A DNA stretch of 63,396 nt from assembly GCA_013112725.1 (NCBI GenBank), contig JABFFZ010000023.1:1-63396 (forward strand), in the 5' to 3' direction. The position numbers and the translations under genes are program-made. The notes below the pieces were generated by a model that searched no databases, had not been told where the DNA came from, and saw nothing but the letters and a program-made list of their open reading frames with translations. The DNA comes from Chloroflexota bacterium. Lineage in GTDB: Bacteria > Chloroflexota > Anaerolineae > Promineifilales > Promineifilaceae. Below, one piece after another: positions 33,417 to 42,194 of this stretch (position 1 is the first letter of the stretch; each line of letters starts with the position of its first letter).

Positions 33417-34305
33417 CCGGGAAAGCCCACATCAGGAATTTGGGCAGCGCCCGCGCCCAGGTGTCGTAATTGTGACGGCCGCCGGGCATTTCCACATAGA
33501 CCACATCTTTGCCCCGCCGGTAGCCCAGCTTTTCCAGTTCATCTATCAATTCTAGTGTGTCTTGAATGGCATCTATGACGCCGTTCTGGTCACGGTCTTC
33601 AAATTCATCTTGCGTAGCCGCTTCAAACCAAAAACGCTGCCCATCTCGTTTTGGTCCCTGCCGCACCAGGCTGTGGGCAATGCGTTTGCCCGGTTCAATG
33701 CTGGTTTCATCATCGGCCGCCTGCCACCAAAAGGAACCGGACATCACGCCCACCAGGCCAAACTCGTCAGGGAAATTCCAGACTATATCAAACGCCGATA
33801 AACCACCCAAAGAAGCGCCTAAAATGGCCGTATCGGCCGCCCGCTCACTCACCCGGAAATTTTCGCGCACAAAGGGCAGTAGTTCTTCGGTCACAAACAG
33901 TGCATACAGCGCCGCTTTGCTGCCCAGGCCACGCGCATTGGCGGCAACGGCCGTGCCATACTCCTCCAACCGCTCCTCATTCGTGGGAATGGCTACCACG
34001 ACCAGCGGTTCCATCTGGCGGCGGGCACAGAGCGTGGCTACTGTTTGCCGCAAATGAAGCGGCTCCATATCCTGGCCGTCATTGACGAGCAGCAGTTTGT
34101 AGGTCTGGTCGGTGTGGTGGTAATGGGGCGGCAGGCAAATGTATAATGGCCGTGCATTCTCCAGATAATGTGAATAAAAGTCCGGCACGGTGACAACTTC
34201 AATGGTGGCAAGAAGGGTATGTAACTGCCGCCGGCGCCGCCACCAGGCCACACTCACCCCCAGCAGCAGGACGGCCGTTAATGACAATGGGGAAATCCAA
34301 TCCAT
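33406..34305 (-). CDS. Membrane-anchored esterase, alpha/beta hydrolase (esterase-D type)
   Basis: Protein of 299 residues with an N-terminal membrane anchor (PLSLTAVLLLGVSVAWW) and basic stop-transfer RRRR. The hydrolase domain holds YKLLLVNDGQDM, the nucleophile elbow GASLGG with Ser, SGSFWWQAADDE, a DxDxNG loop (DRDQNGVID) and GGRHNYDTWARALPKFL with the catalytic His. This matches the COG2382/COG2819 Fes-like putative esterases. The natural substrate is unknown; the active site would face the outside. Confidence 0.88.
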   Translation of the reverse strand: MDWISPLSLTAVLLLGVSVAWWRRRRQLHTLLATIEVVTVPDFYSHYLENARPLYICLPPHYHHTDQTYKLLLVNDGQDMEPLHLRQTVATLCARRQMEPLVVVAIPTNEERLEEYGTAVAANARGLGSKAALYALFVTEELLPFVRENFRVSERAADTAILGASLGGLSAFDIVWNFPDEFGLVGVMSGSFWWQAADDETSIEPGKRIAHSLVRQGPKRDGQRFWFEAATQDEFEDRDQNGVIDAIQDTLELIDELEKLGYRRGKDVVYVEMPGGRHNYDTWARALPKFLMWAFPARG

Positions 34306-34320
34306 ACAGCATCTGGGGAC

Positions 34321-34398
34321 GTGATGCGTGACGAGTGATGCGTGAAAAGGTCACGCATCACTCGTCACGCATCACTCGTCACTCGTCACGCATCACGC
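34321..34398. repeat. ATGCGTG-word repeat, longest copy
   Basis: GTGATGCGTGACGAGTGATG is followed by TCACGCATCACTCGTCACGC repeated to 34398, between the esterase and the first kinase gene. Confidence 0.85.
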
Positions 34399-34401
34399 CA
34401 G

Positions 34402-35493
34402 TCATAATTCAATAACAAATATGGACCCACGCGGGGTATTGGGCGTCATGTAAATACGGCCGTCGTGCGCCTCCACCACCATCCGGCAAAAAGCCAGCCC
34501 CAACCCCACCTGGGACACATCGCGCCTTTTGGCAGCCACGATCTTAAACTTGTCAAAAATCGTTTCCCGATGCTCCTCAGGAATACCCGGCCCCTCATCC
34601 ATCACTTCCAGCCGCAGCCGCGCACCGGCCAGCGTGTCCGATTCCGCCTCCTGTTCCGGGTAGCTGAGACGCAGGGTGATTCGTCCACCGGTCGGCGAAA
34701 ATTTAATGGCGTTAGCGAACAAATTGTCCAACACCCGCCGCCACAGGCTGGCATCCACCGTCAATTTACACGTCTGCGCCGGCAAATTTGTGACAAACGA
34801 AATGTCTTTCAACTGGGCCATCGGTACAAAACTATCACGCACGGCCGTAACCGATTCATTCATATCCACTTCCGAACGGGCCAGCATGAGACGGCCGTGT
34901 TCCATCTTGGCCATCATCAGCATATCCGTCAGAAAACCACTCAGCCGCGCTGCTTCGCCGCGAATGGTAGACAGGGGCATGGAAGCAGCGCCCACTTCCA
35001 TTTCCAACAAATCACAAGAAATCAGAATCGCCGAGAGCGGGCTGCGAATATCATGCACAATCATATTGGAGAGGTCTTGCCGCAGTTGCAACGCCGTTTG
35101 CAGCGCATCGTGCCGCTGTTTAATGCGCAGCATCGAACGCACCCGCGCCCGCAGTTCCAGCCCGTTATATGGCTTATGCAAAAAGTCATCGGCGCCCGCC
35201 TCCAACCCCCGCGCCAAATCTTGTTTGCTGTCCAGCGCCGTCACCAAAATAATGGGCACATCCTGCCATTTGGGATTACGGCGCAGCCGTTCACACAGTT
35301 CAAAACCATCCATGCCCGGCATCATCACATCCAGCAAAATAACGTCAGCCGACTCTTCATCCAGATGCGCCAGCGCCTCATAGCCATCGGCGGCAAACGC
35401 CAGGTCATACCCTTCACGCAGCAGCAACATTTCCATCGTCTGCCGCGCACTGGGTTCATCATCCACAATGAGAATTTGGGGTATCTCGTTAAT
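34402..35493 (-). CDS. Receiver-histidine kinase hybrid (soluble), possible ATT start
   Basis: Response-regulator receiver followed directly by a histidine kinase, with no membrane segment. The receiver contains VDDEPSARQ, phosphoacceptor DVMMPGMDGF and the Lys of LHKPYNG. The HisKA helix is SNMIVHDIRSPLSAI; the ATPase has N (LDNLFANAIKFSP), DEGPGIP and GLGLAFC boxes. From the first standard start (GTG 35466) the beginning of the receiver is cut off; in frame upstream lies ATT at 35493 with GGAGAGG at a normal distance, giving INEIPQILIVDDEP, the complete first strand. A tga precedes it. A rare ATT start or a changed ATG is likely. It lies 56 bases after the larger kinase and is probably co-transcribed. 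Confidence 0.88.
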   Translation of the reverse strand: MNEIPQILIVDDEPSARQTMEMLLLREGYDLAFAADGYEALAHLDEESADVILLDVMMPGMDGFELCERLRRNPKWQDVPIILVTALDSKQDLARGLEAGADDFLHKPYNGLELRARVRSMLRIKQRHDALQTALQLRQDLSNMIVHDIRSPLSAILISCDLLEMEVGAASMPLSTIRGEAARLSGFLTDMLMMAKMEHGRLMLARSEVDMNESVTAVRDSFVPMAQLKDISFVTNLPAQTCKLTVDASLWRRVLDNLFANAIKFSPTGGRITLRLSYPEQEAESDTLAGARLRLEVMDEGPGIPEEHRETIFDKFKIVAAKRRDVSQVGLGLAFCRMVVEAHDGRIYMTPNTPRGSIFVIEL

Positions 35494-35509
35494 GGCAACC
35501 TCTCCTATT

Positions 35510-35556
35510 CACACGTCACGCATCACTCGTCACATATCACGTAATGCGTCACGCTT
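35510..35556. repeat. ATGCGTG-word repeat
   Basis: CACGTCACGCATCACTCGTC and ATATCACGTAATGCGTCACG lie between the two kinase genes, reaching into the last codons of the upstream one. Confidence 0.75.
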
Positions 35557-38500
35557 GAGTACCTGCCAACTGCAACTCAATGCGTTCCAACAACTCTTTC
35601 AAACTGACCGGTTTACTCAGGTAATCATTGGCGCCGGCGGCCAGACACTTTTCCTGGTCGCCGGGCATCGCCAGCGCCGTCACGGCAATAATGGGCACCT
35701 GTCGCAAGCCGGCCTCAGCCCGAATTTCGCGAATCGCATCCAGACCATTCATGTGGGGCATTTGAATGTCCATCAGGATAAGGTCCGGGATTTCCTGTTT
35801 AGCCCGGTCAACGGCGTCACGGCCGTTATGCACCACGATCATATCATACCCTTTGGCCGCCAGGTAATTTGAAAAGGCATGAATGTTGGCCGCATTGTCC
35901 TCGGCCAACAAAATACGGCGGCGGGTGGCGGGCAAATCCGAAGTAATTGGGGAGGGGAACGACCGTGTCTGCACCCGGTTCACCTGCATCATCAATCGCT
36001 GCAAAGCCTGGCGCAGTTGTGGGCGGGTTACCGGCTTCAGCAAACAATCAGCCGCCCCTAGCGCCAGCGCATTTTCCCGCTCATCAATCACCGAAGCAAT
36101 AATCACCGGCAGCTGCCGCGTCTGAGGGTTGGCCTTCAAGCGGGACAGCACCTCCCAACCAGAAATATCCGGCAGCAAAATGTCCAGCACAATGACATCT
36201 GGCCAGATGAGCGCCGCCTTCTCCACCACCTGCTCCCCGGCTGGCAGCGATACCACATCCACATGCAACTCATGGAAATAGCGCTTCAACTGCGCTACCA
36301 TCGCCGGGGAATCATCCACCACCAGCGCCAGCCGAAAGCGCCAGCCTAAACCGCCATCTGCCTGCTGCGCCTGCGCCAATGGCAATACCTGGTGTTCCCC
36401 CTGCTGCCAGGGGAAAGAAATGGTAAACCGGCTGCCTTTGCCCACTTCGCTTTCAACAGTAACGGTTCCCCCATGCAAATCCATCATCCGCTGCACCAGA
36501 GACAGGCCCAGGCCCGTGCCGCCATACTCCCGCGCCAGGCGACTGTCTAGCTGCACAAACGGCTGGAACAGCCGCACCATATCCTCGTCGGCAATGCCAA
36601 TACCCGTATCCCACACCGTGATATGCACCGCGCCAACGGCCGTGTCGCCCACCACCTCCAGGCCAATTTCGCCCCCTTCTGGCGTGAACTTCACCGCATT
36701 GGCCAACAAATTGACCAATATCTGCTTTAAGCGCCGTTCATCCGCCTGAATGGTCGTCACCGCGCCATCAAAAGTAGAATGAATCGTCAACCGTTTCTTG
36801 TGGGCATTTTGTTTGATAATGCGCAAACTGGCCTGGCAAATCATCTCCACTGGCGCCGGCGTCAATTCTAGCTCCAACTTGCCCGCTTCAATTTTGGACA
36901 GATCCAAAATATCGTTAATTAGCGCCAGCAAATGCCGCCCACTCTCTTCAATGCTGCGCAGCGACATGATCTGGTTTTCATTCAGCGGCCCATACACCTC
37001 TTCTTGAAGAGCTTCCGAAATACCCAGAACGGCGTTCAGCGGCGTGCGCAGTTCATGGCTCATGCTGGCCAGGAATTCATCCTTGAGGCGGGCGGCATGG
37101 GCCAGTTCGGCATTGGCGGCGCTGAGATCGGCGGTGCGCTCGGCTACACGCCGCGCCAACAATGAGCGTTCAGCTTCCAGAGCCATTTCCACCCGCGCCC
37201 GTTCGGCAATTTCCTGCTGCGCCTGGGCAAAAAGCCGGGCATTTTCAATGGCGGTGGCGGCCGGCGCGGCCAGGCGCATGAGTAGTTTCAAATCTTCTTC
37301 GGCAAAGAAACCATCTTTTTTGTTAATAGCTTCCAGGGCGCCAATTGTTTGCCCTTTGGCCTGTAAGGGCACGCACAAAATTGAGCGGGCCACGAACCCG
37401 CTTTTTTCATCAAAATCACTAAAGTAACGGGTGTCATGTTCGGTATCTGGCACCAACACCGGTTCACCATTTTGCACCACCCAACCTATGACCCCTTGCC
37501 CAAAAGCCAGCCGCTGTCCTTTGACAAAGGTGGCTGCCTCACCGGAAGCGGCGGCAAACATCAGGTCACCCGCCGCCGGGTCTAGCAAAACCAACGAGGC
37601 AGCTTCCACCCGCAGCAGACGCACGGTGCTTTCGGTAATCACCGTCAACGTTTCCGGCAAATCCAGGGTGGAGGAGATGGCCTGGCTGATGGTGTTGAGG
37701 GTGGCCAGTTCGGCGACACGCTGCCGCACCTGCTCGTAGAGACGGGCGTTTTCAAAGGCAACGCCGGCCTGCCCGGCAAAAGCAGCGAGGCGGGCCGCTG
37801 CTTCGGGCTGGTAAAAACCGGGGTGGCTGTTATTGAGGGCCAGGATGGCAATAACATTACCTTTGATGCTGATGGGCGCACCGGCCCAGGAACGGACGTG
37901 TGGCGATTCATGGGGATTCACCCAGAGGTCAGACACGGCCGTGTCCGGCACAATGACCGGCTCTCCTGTCTGTAACAACTGCTGCAAGCTGGGCATACGC
38001 CCCACATGGAACCGCTGCGGCGCGCCGGGGCGGATATCCTTCCCATAACCGCGGGTGACGCCAATTTCAATTTCCTCGCCATGCACCAACATGACATTGG
38101 CCGTATCGTAGGGCAGCACCCGCGCCATCTGGTCGAGCAAAATATCCAGCAGGCGGTCAAAATCCAGCACCGAACTTAATGCAATGCCTACTTCACGCAA
38201 GGCTTCGGCCAGTTGGCGTTGTTCTTGCTCGGCGGCTTCAATGCGCTTGCGTTCGGCGATTTCGTGTTGCAAGGTTTCGTTGACCTCTGCCTGGGCAACC
38301 GCCATCATTTCTGCCTGGCGAAAAATAGAGATAATGCTGAAGAGCAGCCCCAACAGCACAACCAGGTAACTGACAGCCTGGGCCATGAGGGCGACCACAG
38401 CCAGGGCATCAAAGAAACTATCAGCAAAGGCCAGAAACAAAACCTGGCTGGCATAGATGATGACCAGCGCCAGGATGAGGGAATGTTCAAAGGCGTCGGT

Positions 38501-39073
38501 ACGCCAGTGGTTTTTTTGTAGATAACCCAGGAGGGCGATGAGGAAAAAGGTGGCGGCTACGGCCGTTGCCAGATGCCCACCGGCAAATCTGGTAATACCC
38601 GCCAATTCGGGAACGATGGCAAAATAGGCCACATGAAACAGCAGAACGGCCGTGCCCCCCGCCCACACCGGCCATTTCACCCGCTGCCATTTTTCGCCGC
38701 GCAACCATATCAGCCAGCTTCCTGCCAAAAATATCGCCAGAAAAACAGCTGCTGTCTGCCATACACCCAGTTGTAGTGTGGCCGTGCCCCCGGTTAGTGA
38801 CTGCCACAACAACGCCAGATAATACGCGCCCAACAAACCAACACCCACATAACCAATGCCGATAAACAAATAAACCGCATCCCGGCGGGTGTAAAAACGG
38901 GCTAAGGCCAACACGGCCACAAACAAGGCCAGATTGACGCTGGCAAAAGCCCACAACACATGCATCGCCGCCGGTGGCTGCCGGGCCGCCACCACCAGCA
39001 GCAATCGAACTATCAACATCAAAAACGCCGCCGCCACATAGGTAAACAGTTTAGAACGCGCCGAATGATTCAT
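35549..39073 (-). CDS. Membrane hybrid histidine kinase: 7-8 TM, two GAF, HisKA, HATPase, two receivers
   Basis: Sensor kinase of 1174 residues from the ATG at 39073 (MNHSARSKLFTYVAAAFLML); an earlier in-frame ATG at 39103 would overlap the divergent gene. Hydrophobic helices fill residues 10-250, then a coiled coil, GAF 1 (about 295-440), GAF 2 (about 455-600), HisKA with FLASMSHELRTPLNAVLGIS, HATPase (LVNLLANAVKFTPEGG, DTGIGIAD, YGGTGLGLSLVQ), receiver 1 (VVDDSPAM, DILLPDISGW) and receiver 2 (LAEDNAAN, DIQMPHMNGL). Both receivers keep the phosphoacceptor Asp and the Lys. No Hpt domain is seen. With the smaller kinase downstream it may form one phosphorelay; the signal is unknown. Confidence 0.92.
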   Translation of the reverse strand: MNHSARSKLFTYVAAAFLMLIVRLLLVVAARQPPAAMHVLWAFASVNLALFVAVLALARFYTRRDAVYLFIGIGYVGVGLLGAYYLALLWQSLTGGTATLQLGVWQTAAVFLAIFLAGSWLIWLRGEKWQRVKWPVWAGGTAVLLFHVAYFAIVPELAGITRFAGGHLATAVAATFFLIALLGYLQKNHWRTDAFEHSLILALVIIYASQVLFLAFADSFFDALAVVALMAQAVSYLVVLLGLLFSIISIFRQAEMMAVAQAEVNETLQHEIAERKRIEAAEQEQRQLAEALREVGIALSSVLDFDRLLDILLDQMARVLPYDTANVMLVHGEEIEIGVTRGYGKDIRPGAPQRFHVGRMPSLQQLLQTGEPVIVPDTAVSDLWVNPHESPHVRSWAGAPISIKGNVIAILALNNSHPGFYQPEAAARLAAFAGQAGVAFENARLYEQVRQRVAELATLNTISQAISSTLDLPETLTVITESTVRLLRVEAASLVLLDPAAGDLMFAAASGEAATFVKGQRLAFGQGVIGWVVQNGEPVLVPDTEHDTRYFSDFDEKSGFVARSILCVPLQAKGQTIGALEAINKKDGFFAEEDLKLLMRLAAPAATAIENARLFAQAQQEIAERARVEMALEAERSLLARRVAERTADLSAANAELAHAARLKDEFLASMSHELRTPLNAVLGISEALQEEVYGPLNENQIMSLRSIEESGRHLLALINDILDLSKIEAGKLELELTPAPVEMICQASLRIIKQNAHKKRLTIHSTFDGAVTTIQADERRLKQILVNLLANAVKFTPEGGEIGLEVVGDTAVGAVHITVWDTGIGIADEDMVRLFQPFVQLDSRLAREYGGTGLGLSLVQRMMDLHGGTVTVESEVGKGSRFTISFPWQQGEHQVLPLAQAQQADGGLGWRFRLALVVDDSPAMVAQLKRYFHELHVDVVSLPAGEQVVEKAALIWPDVIVLDILLPDISGWEVLSRLKANPQTRQLPVIIASVIDERENALALGAADCLLKPVTRPQLRQALQRLMMQVNRVQTRSFPSPITSDLPATRRRILLAEDNAANIHAFSNYLAAKGYDMIVVHNGRDAVDRAKQEIPDLILMDIQMPHMNGLDAIREIRAEAGLRQVPIIAVTALAMPGDQEKCLAAGANDYLSKPVSLKELLERIELQLAGTQA

Positions 39074-39101
39074 CAGGCTAAATGGGTTAGAATCCGTGCC
39101 C

Positions 39102-40430
39102 ATGCACAAGAGTATACCGTTACTCATCATTCTCATCACTTATTTAGGGGTGGGCATTTTGTTTGCCCGGCAAACCCCGGCCTGGCAAAGCCCCGATGAA
39201 CCGGCGCATTATAACTATGTGCGGCAGTTGGCCGACGGCCGTTTACCCGTCATGACATGGGGCGATTACAACGAAGCGTACCGCAACGAAGTGGTCAGTT
39301 CCCGCTTTGCGCCTGAATATGACATCGCCCCCATCACCTATGAAGATTGGCAACCGCCGCTGTATTACCTGCTGCAAACACCTGTTTTCCTGCTTACGGG
39401 TGGGTCGCTGATGGCTATGCGGCTGCTGTCGCTGGTGTTAGGGGCCGGCGTGGTGGTACTCGCTTACGCTATTGCCCGGCTGCTGCTGCCACAGCAGGCG
39501 TGGGTGGGTTGGAGTACGGCCGTGCTGGTCGCCTTCCTCCCCCAACATCTACACATGATGGCTTCCGCCAATAATGACGCCCTGGCCGAACTGCTGATCG
39601 CCGCCTTGCTGCTGCTGCTGCTTAAATGGACACAGCAGCCGGAAACGTCCCGTTTGCTCTGGTGGCTGGGGCTGCTGCTGGGGCTAGGCTTCCTCACCAA
39701 AGGAACGGTTTATTTGATGGCCCCGGTCATTGCCGCGGCCATTGTCTGGCAAAAGTGGCGGCAATGGGAACAAATTGCTTGGGATGGGCTGCGTGTGTTT
39801 GCCCCGGCGTTTTTGTTGGGGGCGCTGTGGTGGGGACGGAATGTAGCTGTTTATGGCGGCCTGGACATTCTGGGCAAGACCCAGCATGATGCAGTGGTAG
39901 TAGGTCAGATTCGCACCGCCGAATGGATGGCACAGTATGGTCTGGGCGGCACAGTGACGCGCTTTTTGCAGACGACGTTTAACAGTTTTTGGGGGCAGTT
40001 TGGTTGGATGGCCGTGCCCATGCCGGCGCGAATGTATGGGCTGTTGCTACTGTTGGTAGCCATGGCCGTGACCGGCTTCATGTTAGCGCCCTTTGTCTGG
40101 CCCGCCCCCCCCGGTGCATCACAACGCTGGCTGCGCCGCCTGCCCATTTCCAATCTGCAATGCACCATTCTAGCGCTGCTGACCTTGTTAACGGTGGCCT
40201 TGCATGTGGGCTACAATCTGACCTTTGTACAGCACCAGGGGCGGTATCTGTTTCCGGCGCTTATTCCTTTGATGTTGGGCACGGCCGTTGGCCTGGGCGC
40301 TTGGGTCATCATTATGGCCGAAAAAGTACGCCAGCCGCACCTGCCTTATCTGCTGCCCGTCGGGTTAGGAGTGGCCTTTGTCCTGCTCGATCTGGCGGCG
40401 CTTTACCGGTATATGCTTCCCAATTTGTAG
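39102..40430 (+). CDS. DUF2142/GT-C-like polytopic membrane protein
   Basis: Protein of 442 residues from the ATG at 39102 (MHKSIPLLIILITYLGVGIL), two codons inside the longest frame. The first loop holds SPDEPAHYNYVRQLADGRLP, where the Asp-Glu pair after a first helix is typical of GT-C glycosyltransferases and of DUF2142 proteins. EDWQPPLYYLLQTPVFLL, LPQHLHMMASANNDALAELL and some ten hydrophobic helices follow. Such proteins use polyprenyl-phosphate sugars on the outer face. The specific acceptor is unknown. It is divergent from the large kinase with about 28 bases between start codons. Confidence 0.82.
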   Translation: MHKSIPLLIILITYLGVGILFARQTPAWQSPDEPAHYNYVRQLADGRLPVMTWGDYNEAYRNEVVSSRFAPEYDIAPITYEDWQPPLYYLLQTPVFLLTGGSLMAMRLLSLVLGAGVVVLAYAIARLLLPQQAWVGWSTAVLVAFLPQHLHMMASANNDALAELLIAALLLLLLKWTQQPETSRLLWWLGLLLGLGFLTKGTVYLMAPVIAAAIVWQKWRQWEQIAWDGLRVFAPAFLLGALWWGRNVAVYGGLDILGKTQHDAVVVGQIRTAEWMAQYGLGGTVTRFLQTTFNSFWGQFGWMAVPMPARMYGLLLLLVAMAVTGFMLAPFVWPAPPGASQRWLRRLPISNLQCTILALLTLLTVALHVGYNLTFVQHQGRYLFPALIPLMLGTAVGLGAWVIIMAEKVRQPHLPYLLPVGLGVAFVLLDLAALYRYMLPNL

Positions 40431-40431
40431 C

Positions 40432-40448
40432 GCGATTTTCCAAATCGC
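40432..40448. repeat. CGATTT/AAATCG palindrome
   Basis: GCGATTT-tcc-AAATCGC just after the stop at 40430; the same design recurs at 45828, 45902 and 49980. Confidence 0.7.
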
Positions 40449-40466
40449 CCGACACCATAACACGAT

Positions 40467-41129
40467 ATGACACAATCAACAAACGAATCTGACCTTCCTT
40501 TTGACGAAGAAACATGGGCGCAGTTACCGGCGCTGCTGGCCCATTTGCCGGAACCGGTTCACCTGGTGGCCTGGGGAGATGAAAGCAACCCCAGAGAAGC
40601 GGAAGCGATCCGGCTGTGCCGGACGTTGGCCGACCATTTTGACCCTATTTCCAGCGAGCAGCGCCCTCGCCAGCCAAATTATGATTACTGGCCCGTTATT
40701 GGCGTGATGCGCGGCACGGCCGTCACCCACCAGGATTGTGGTATTCGACTGATTGGCCTGCCGCATGGTTATGCCCTGACGGTTCTGATTGCCGCCATTC
40801 AGGCGGCTTCTTTTCGCGGCATGACCTCGGAGGCGCTGACCCGCATCCAACTGAGTAAACTGGAAAAAGAAGTTCGCGCCGAATTGATCACCGCCCCGGA
40901 CAATGAAGCCGGGGTGATGATGGCTCACCCGCTGACGAATATGGCCGCCGCCAGCCCCCAGGTGCGCGTTTTTATGATTATGGCCGACCAGTTCCCAGTG
41001 ATTGTGGAGCGGTATTCGGTACACTACCTGCCCCATACGGTGCTGAACGGCCGTGTTCACATCGAAGGCGTCGTCGGTGAAAAAGAGATTTTGGAACATA
41101 TGGCGACGGCCGTGATGCATGATGCGTGA
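40467..41129 (+). CDS. PDO/AhpF-N-like double thioredoxin-fold protein lacking the CXXC site
   Basis: Protein of 220 residues that follows the two-domain pattern of protein disulfide oxidoreductases (glutaredoxin-like, as in AhpF N-termini). First fold: VHLVAWGDESNPREAEAIRL, then YWPVIGVMRG and CGIRLIGLPHGYALTVLIAA. Second fold: linker LSKLEKEVRAELITAPDNEA, then MMADQFPVIVERYSV, the cis-proline loop HYLPHTVLNGRV and GVVGEKEILEHM. Where the active family has TPTCPYCP, this has APDNEAG (residues 143-149), so the catalytic cysteines are gone. It may serve as a non-redox adaptor. The last residues (MHDA) come from an adjoining ATGCGTG-word repeat. Assignment rests on pattern reading only. Confidence 0.6.
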   Translation: MTQSTNESDLPFDEETWAQLPALLAHLPEPVHLVAWGDESNPREAEAIRLCRTLADHFDPISSEQRPRQPNYDYWPVIGVMRGTAVTHQDCGIRLIGLPHGYALTVLIAAIQAASFRGMTSEALTRIQLSKLEKEVRAELITAPDNEAGVMMAHPLTNMAAASPQVRVFMIMADQFPVIVERYSVHYLPHTVLNGRVHIEGVVGEKEILEHMATAVMHDA

Positions 41130-41167
41130 TGCGTTAGAATAGGTAGAGTATAACCTGGAGGAAAAAG

Positions 41168-41200
41168 CAATTGGGTAAGTACGTAATTACCCAATTACCT
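41168..41200. repeat. ATTGGGTA-word repeat
   Basis: CAATTGGGTAAGTACGTAAT and ATTACCCAATTACCT form an imperfect hairpin before the lipid kinase gene. Confidence 0.8.
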
Positions 41201-41213
41201 TACAGCACAACCC

Positions 41214-42119
41214 ATGCGCGCAAAAGTCATCTTAAATCCCTATGCAGACAATGGCCGGGGGCGGCCGTATCAGGCGTTGATTGAAACGGCCGCACGGCCG
41301 TTTGGTGGCATTGAAATTGCCCTGACGGAATATCCGGGACACGGCCGTGAACTGGCCCGCCAATTCGCCAATGAAGGCTACGACCTGGTCGTCGCCGCCG
41401 GCGGCGACGGCACCATCAGCGATGTGGTTAATGGGTTGGTATTGGGCGACAGGGCCACCACGCGCCTGGGAATTATCCCCATTGGCTCCGGCAATGATCT
41501 GGCCTGGTCATTGGGCATATCCAGTGAGGTAAACACGGCCGTGAAAACCCTCTTCACCGGCCAGCCCCGCACCCTTGATCTGGCGCGGGTGGAGGATGAT
41601 CACGGCCGTTACCGCATCTTCGACAACAACATGGGCATCGGCTTCGACGCCACCATCGTCGTCGAAGCCGAGAACATCACCCGCGTTCATGGCTTTGCCA
41701 TGTACCTGCTGGCCACCCTGCGCACCATCGCCTTTTACTATGATAAGCCCTTTTTAGAAATGCGTTTTGACGAAGAAGTAGTGCAGCAAGAATCACTGTT
41801 TCTGGCCTTTGGCGTGGGGCCACGCGGCGGTGGTGGCTTTCTGCTCACCCCCAATGCCCGCCACGACGATAACCTGATTGACACCTGTCTGGTCAGCCCG
41901 GTTGGCCGCCTGACAATGCTGCTAATGCTGCTGCGCGTAAAAAAGGGCACACACGGCAGCCACAAAGCCATTACAATGCGCCAAAACCGGCGCATCACCG
42001 TCCGCGCCGACCGCCCCATACCCATCCACACCGATGGTGAAGTGTTCGCCTACACCAAAGACAACGTGCGCCAGGTGACGGTAGTCAGCCTGCCGGCCGC
42101 TATTGATGTGATGGTATAG
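41214..42119 (+). CDS. Diacylglycerol-kinase-family lipid kinase (YegS/DgkB type)
   Basis: Protein of 301 residues with the DAGK catalytic signature: VILNPYADNGRGR at the N-terminus, AAGGDGTISDVVNGL at about residues 61-75, and GIIPIGSGNDLAWSLGI. The C-terminal beta-sandwich (NNMGIGFDATIVVEAE, and NARHDDNLIDTCLV) and the closing IHTDGEV fit YegS, BmrU and DgkB. It would phosphorylate a lipid such as diacylglycerol or a sphingoid base. The hairpin 42128-42180 follows. Five ACGGCCGT or near copies lie in the gene. Confidence 0.93.
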   Translation: MRAKVILNPYADNGRGRPYQALIETAARPFGGIEIALTEYPGHGRELARQFANEGYDLVVAAGGDGTISDVVNGLVLGDRATTRLGIIPIGSGNDLAWSLGISSEVNTAVKTLFTGQPRTLDLARVEDDHGRYRIFDNNMGIGFDATIVVEAENITRVHGFAMYLLATLRTIAFYYDKPFLEMRFDEEVVQQESLFLAFGVGPRGGGGFLLTPNARHDDNLIDTCLVSPVGRLTMLLMLLRVKKGTHGSHKAITMRQNRRITVRADRPIPIHTDGEVFAYTKDNVRQVTVVSLPAAIDVMV

Positions 42120-42127
42120 AGAAACCG

Positions 42128-42180
42128 TTTGTAGTAGGCGATTTATCGCCATAAATAGGCGATAAATCGCCTACTATAAA
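42128..42180. repeat. Long perfect palindrome with GGCGATTTATCGCC arms
   Basis: TAGTAGGCGATTTATCGCC (42132-42150) is exactly mirrored at 42158-42176 around ATAAATA; flanking GTTT/AAAC extends the stem to about 24 bp. Each arm also folds on itself. It may act as a terminator for the lipid kinase gene and is related to the CGATTT/AAATCG family. Confidence 0.8.
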
Positions 42181-42194
42181 CAAATCATCAAGCT

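Noticed and set aside
34465..35544. 359-codon plus-strand frame opposite the receiver-kinase gene
   Set aside because: Gln/His-rich translation typical of a shadow of a GC-rich gene.
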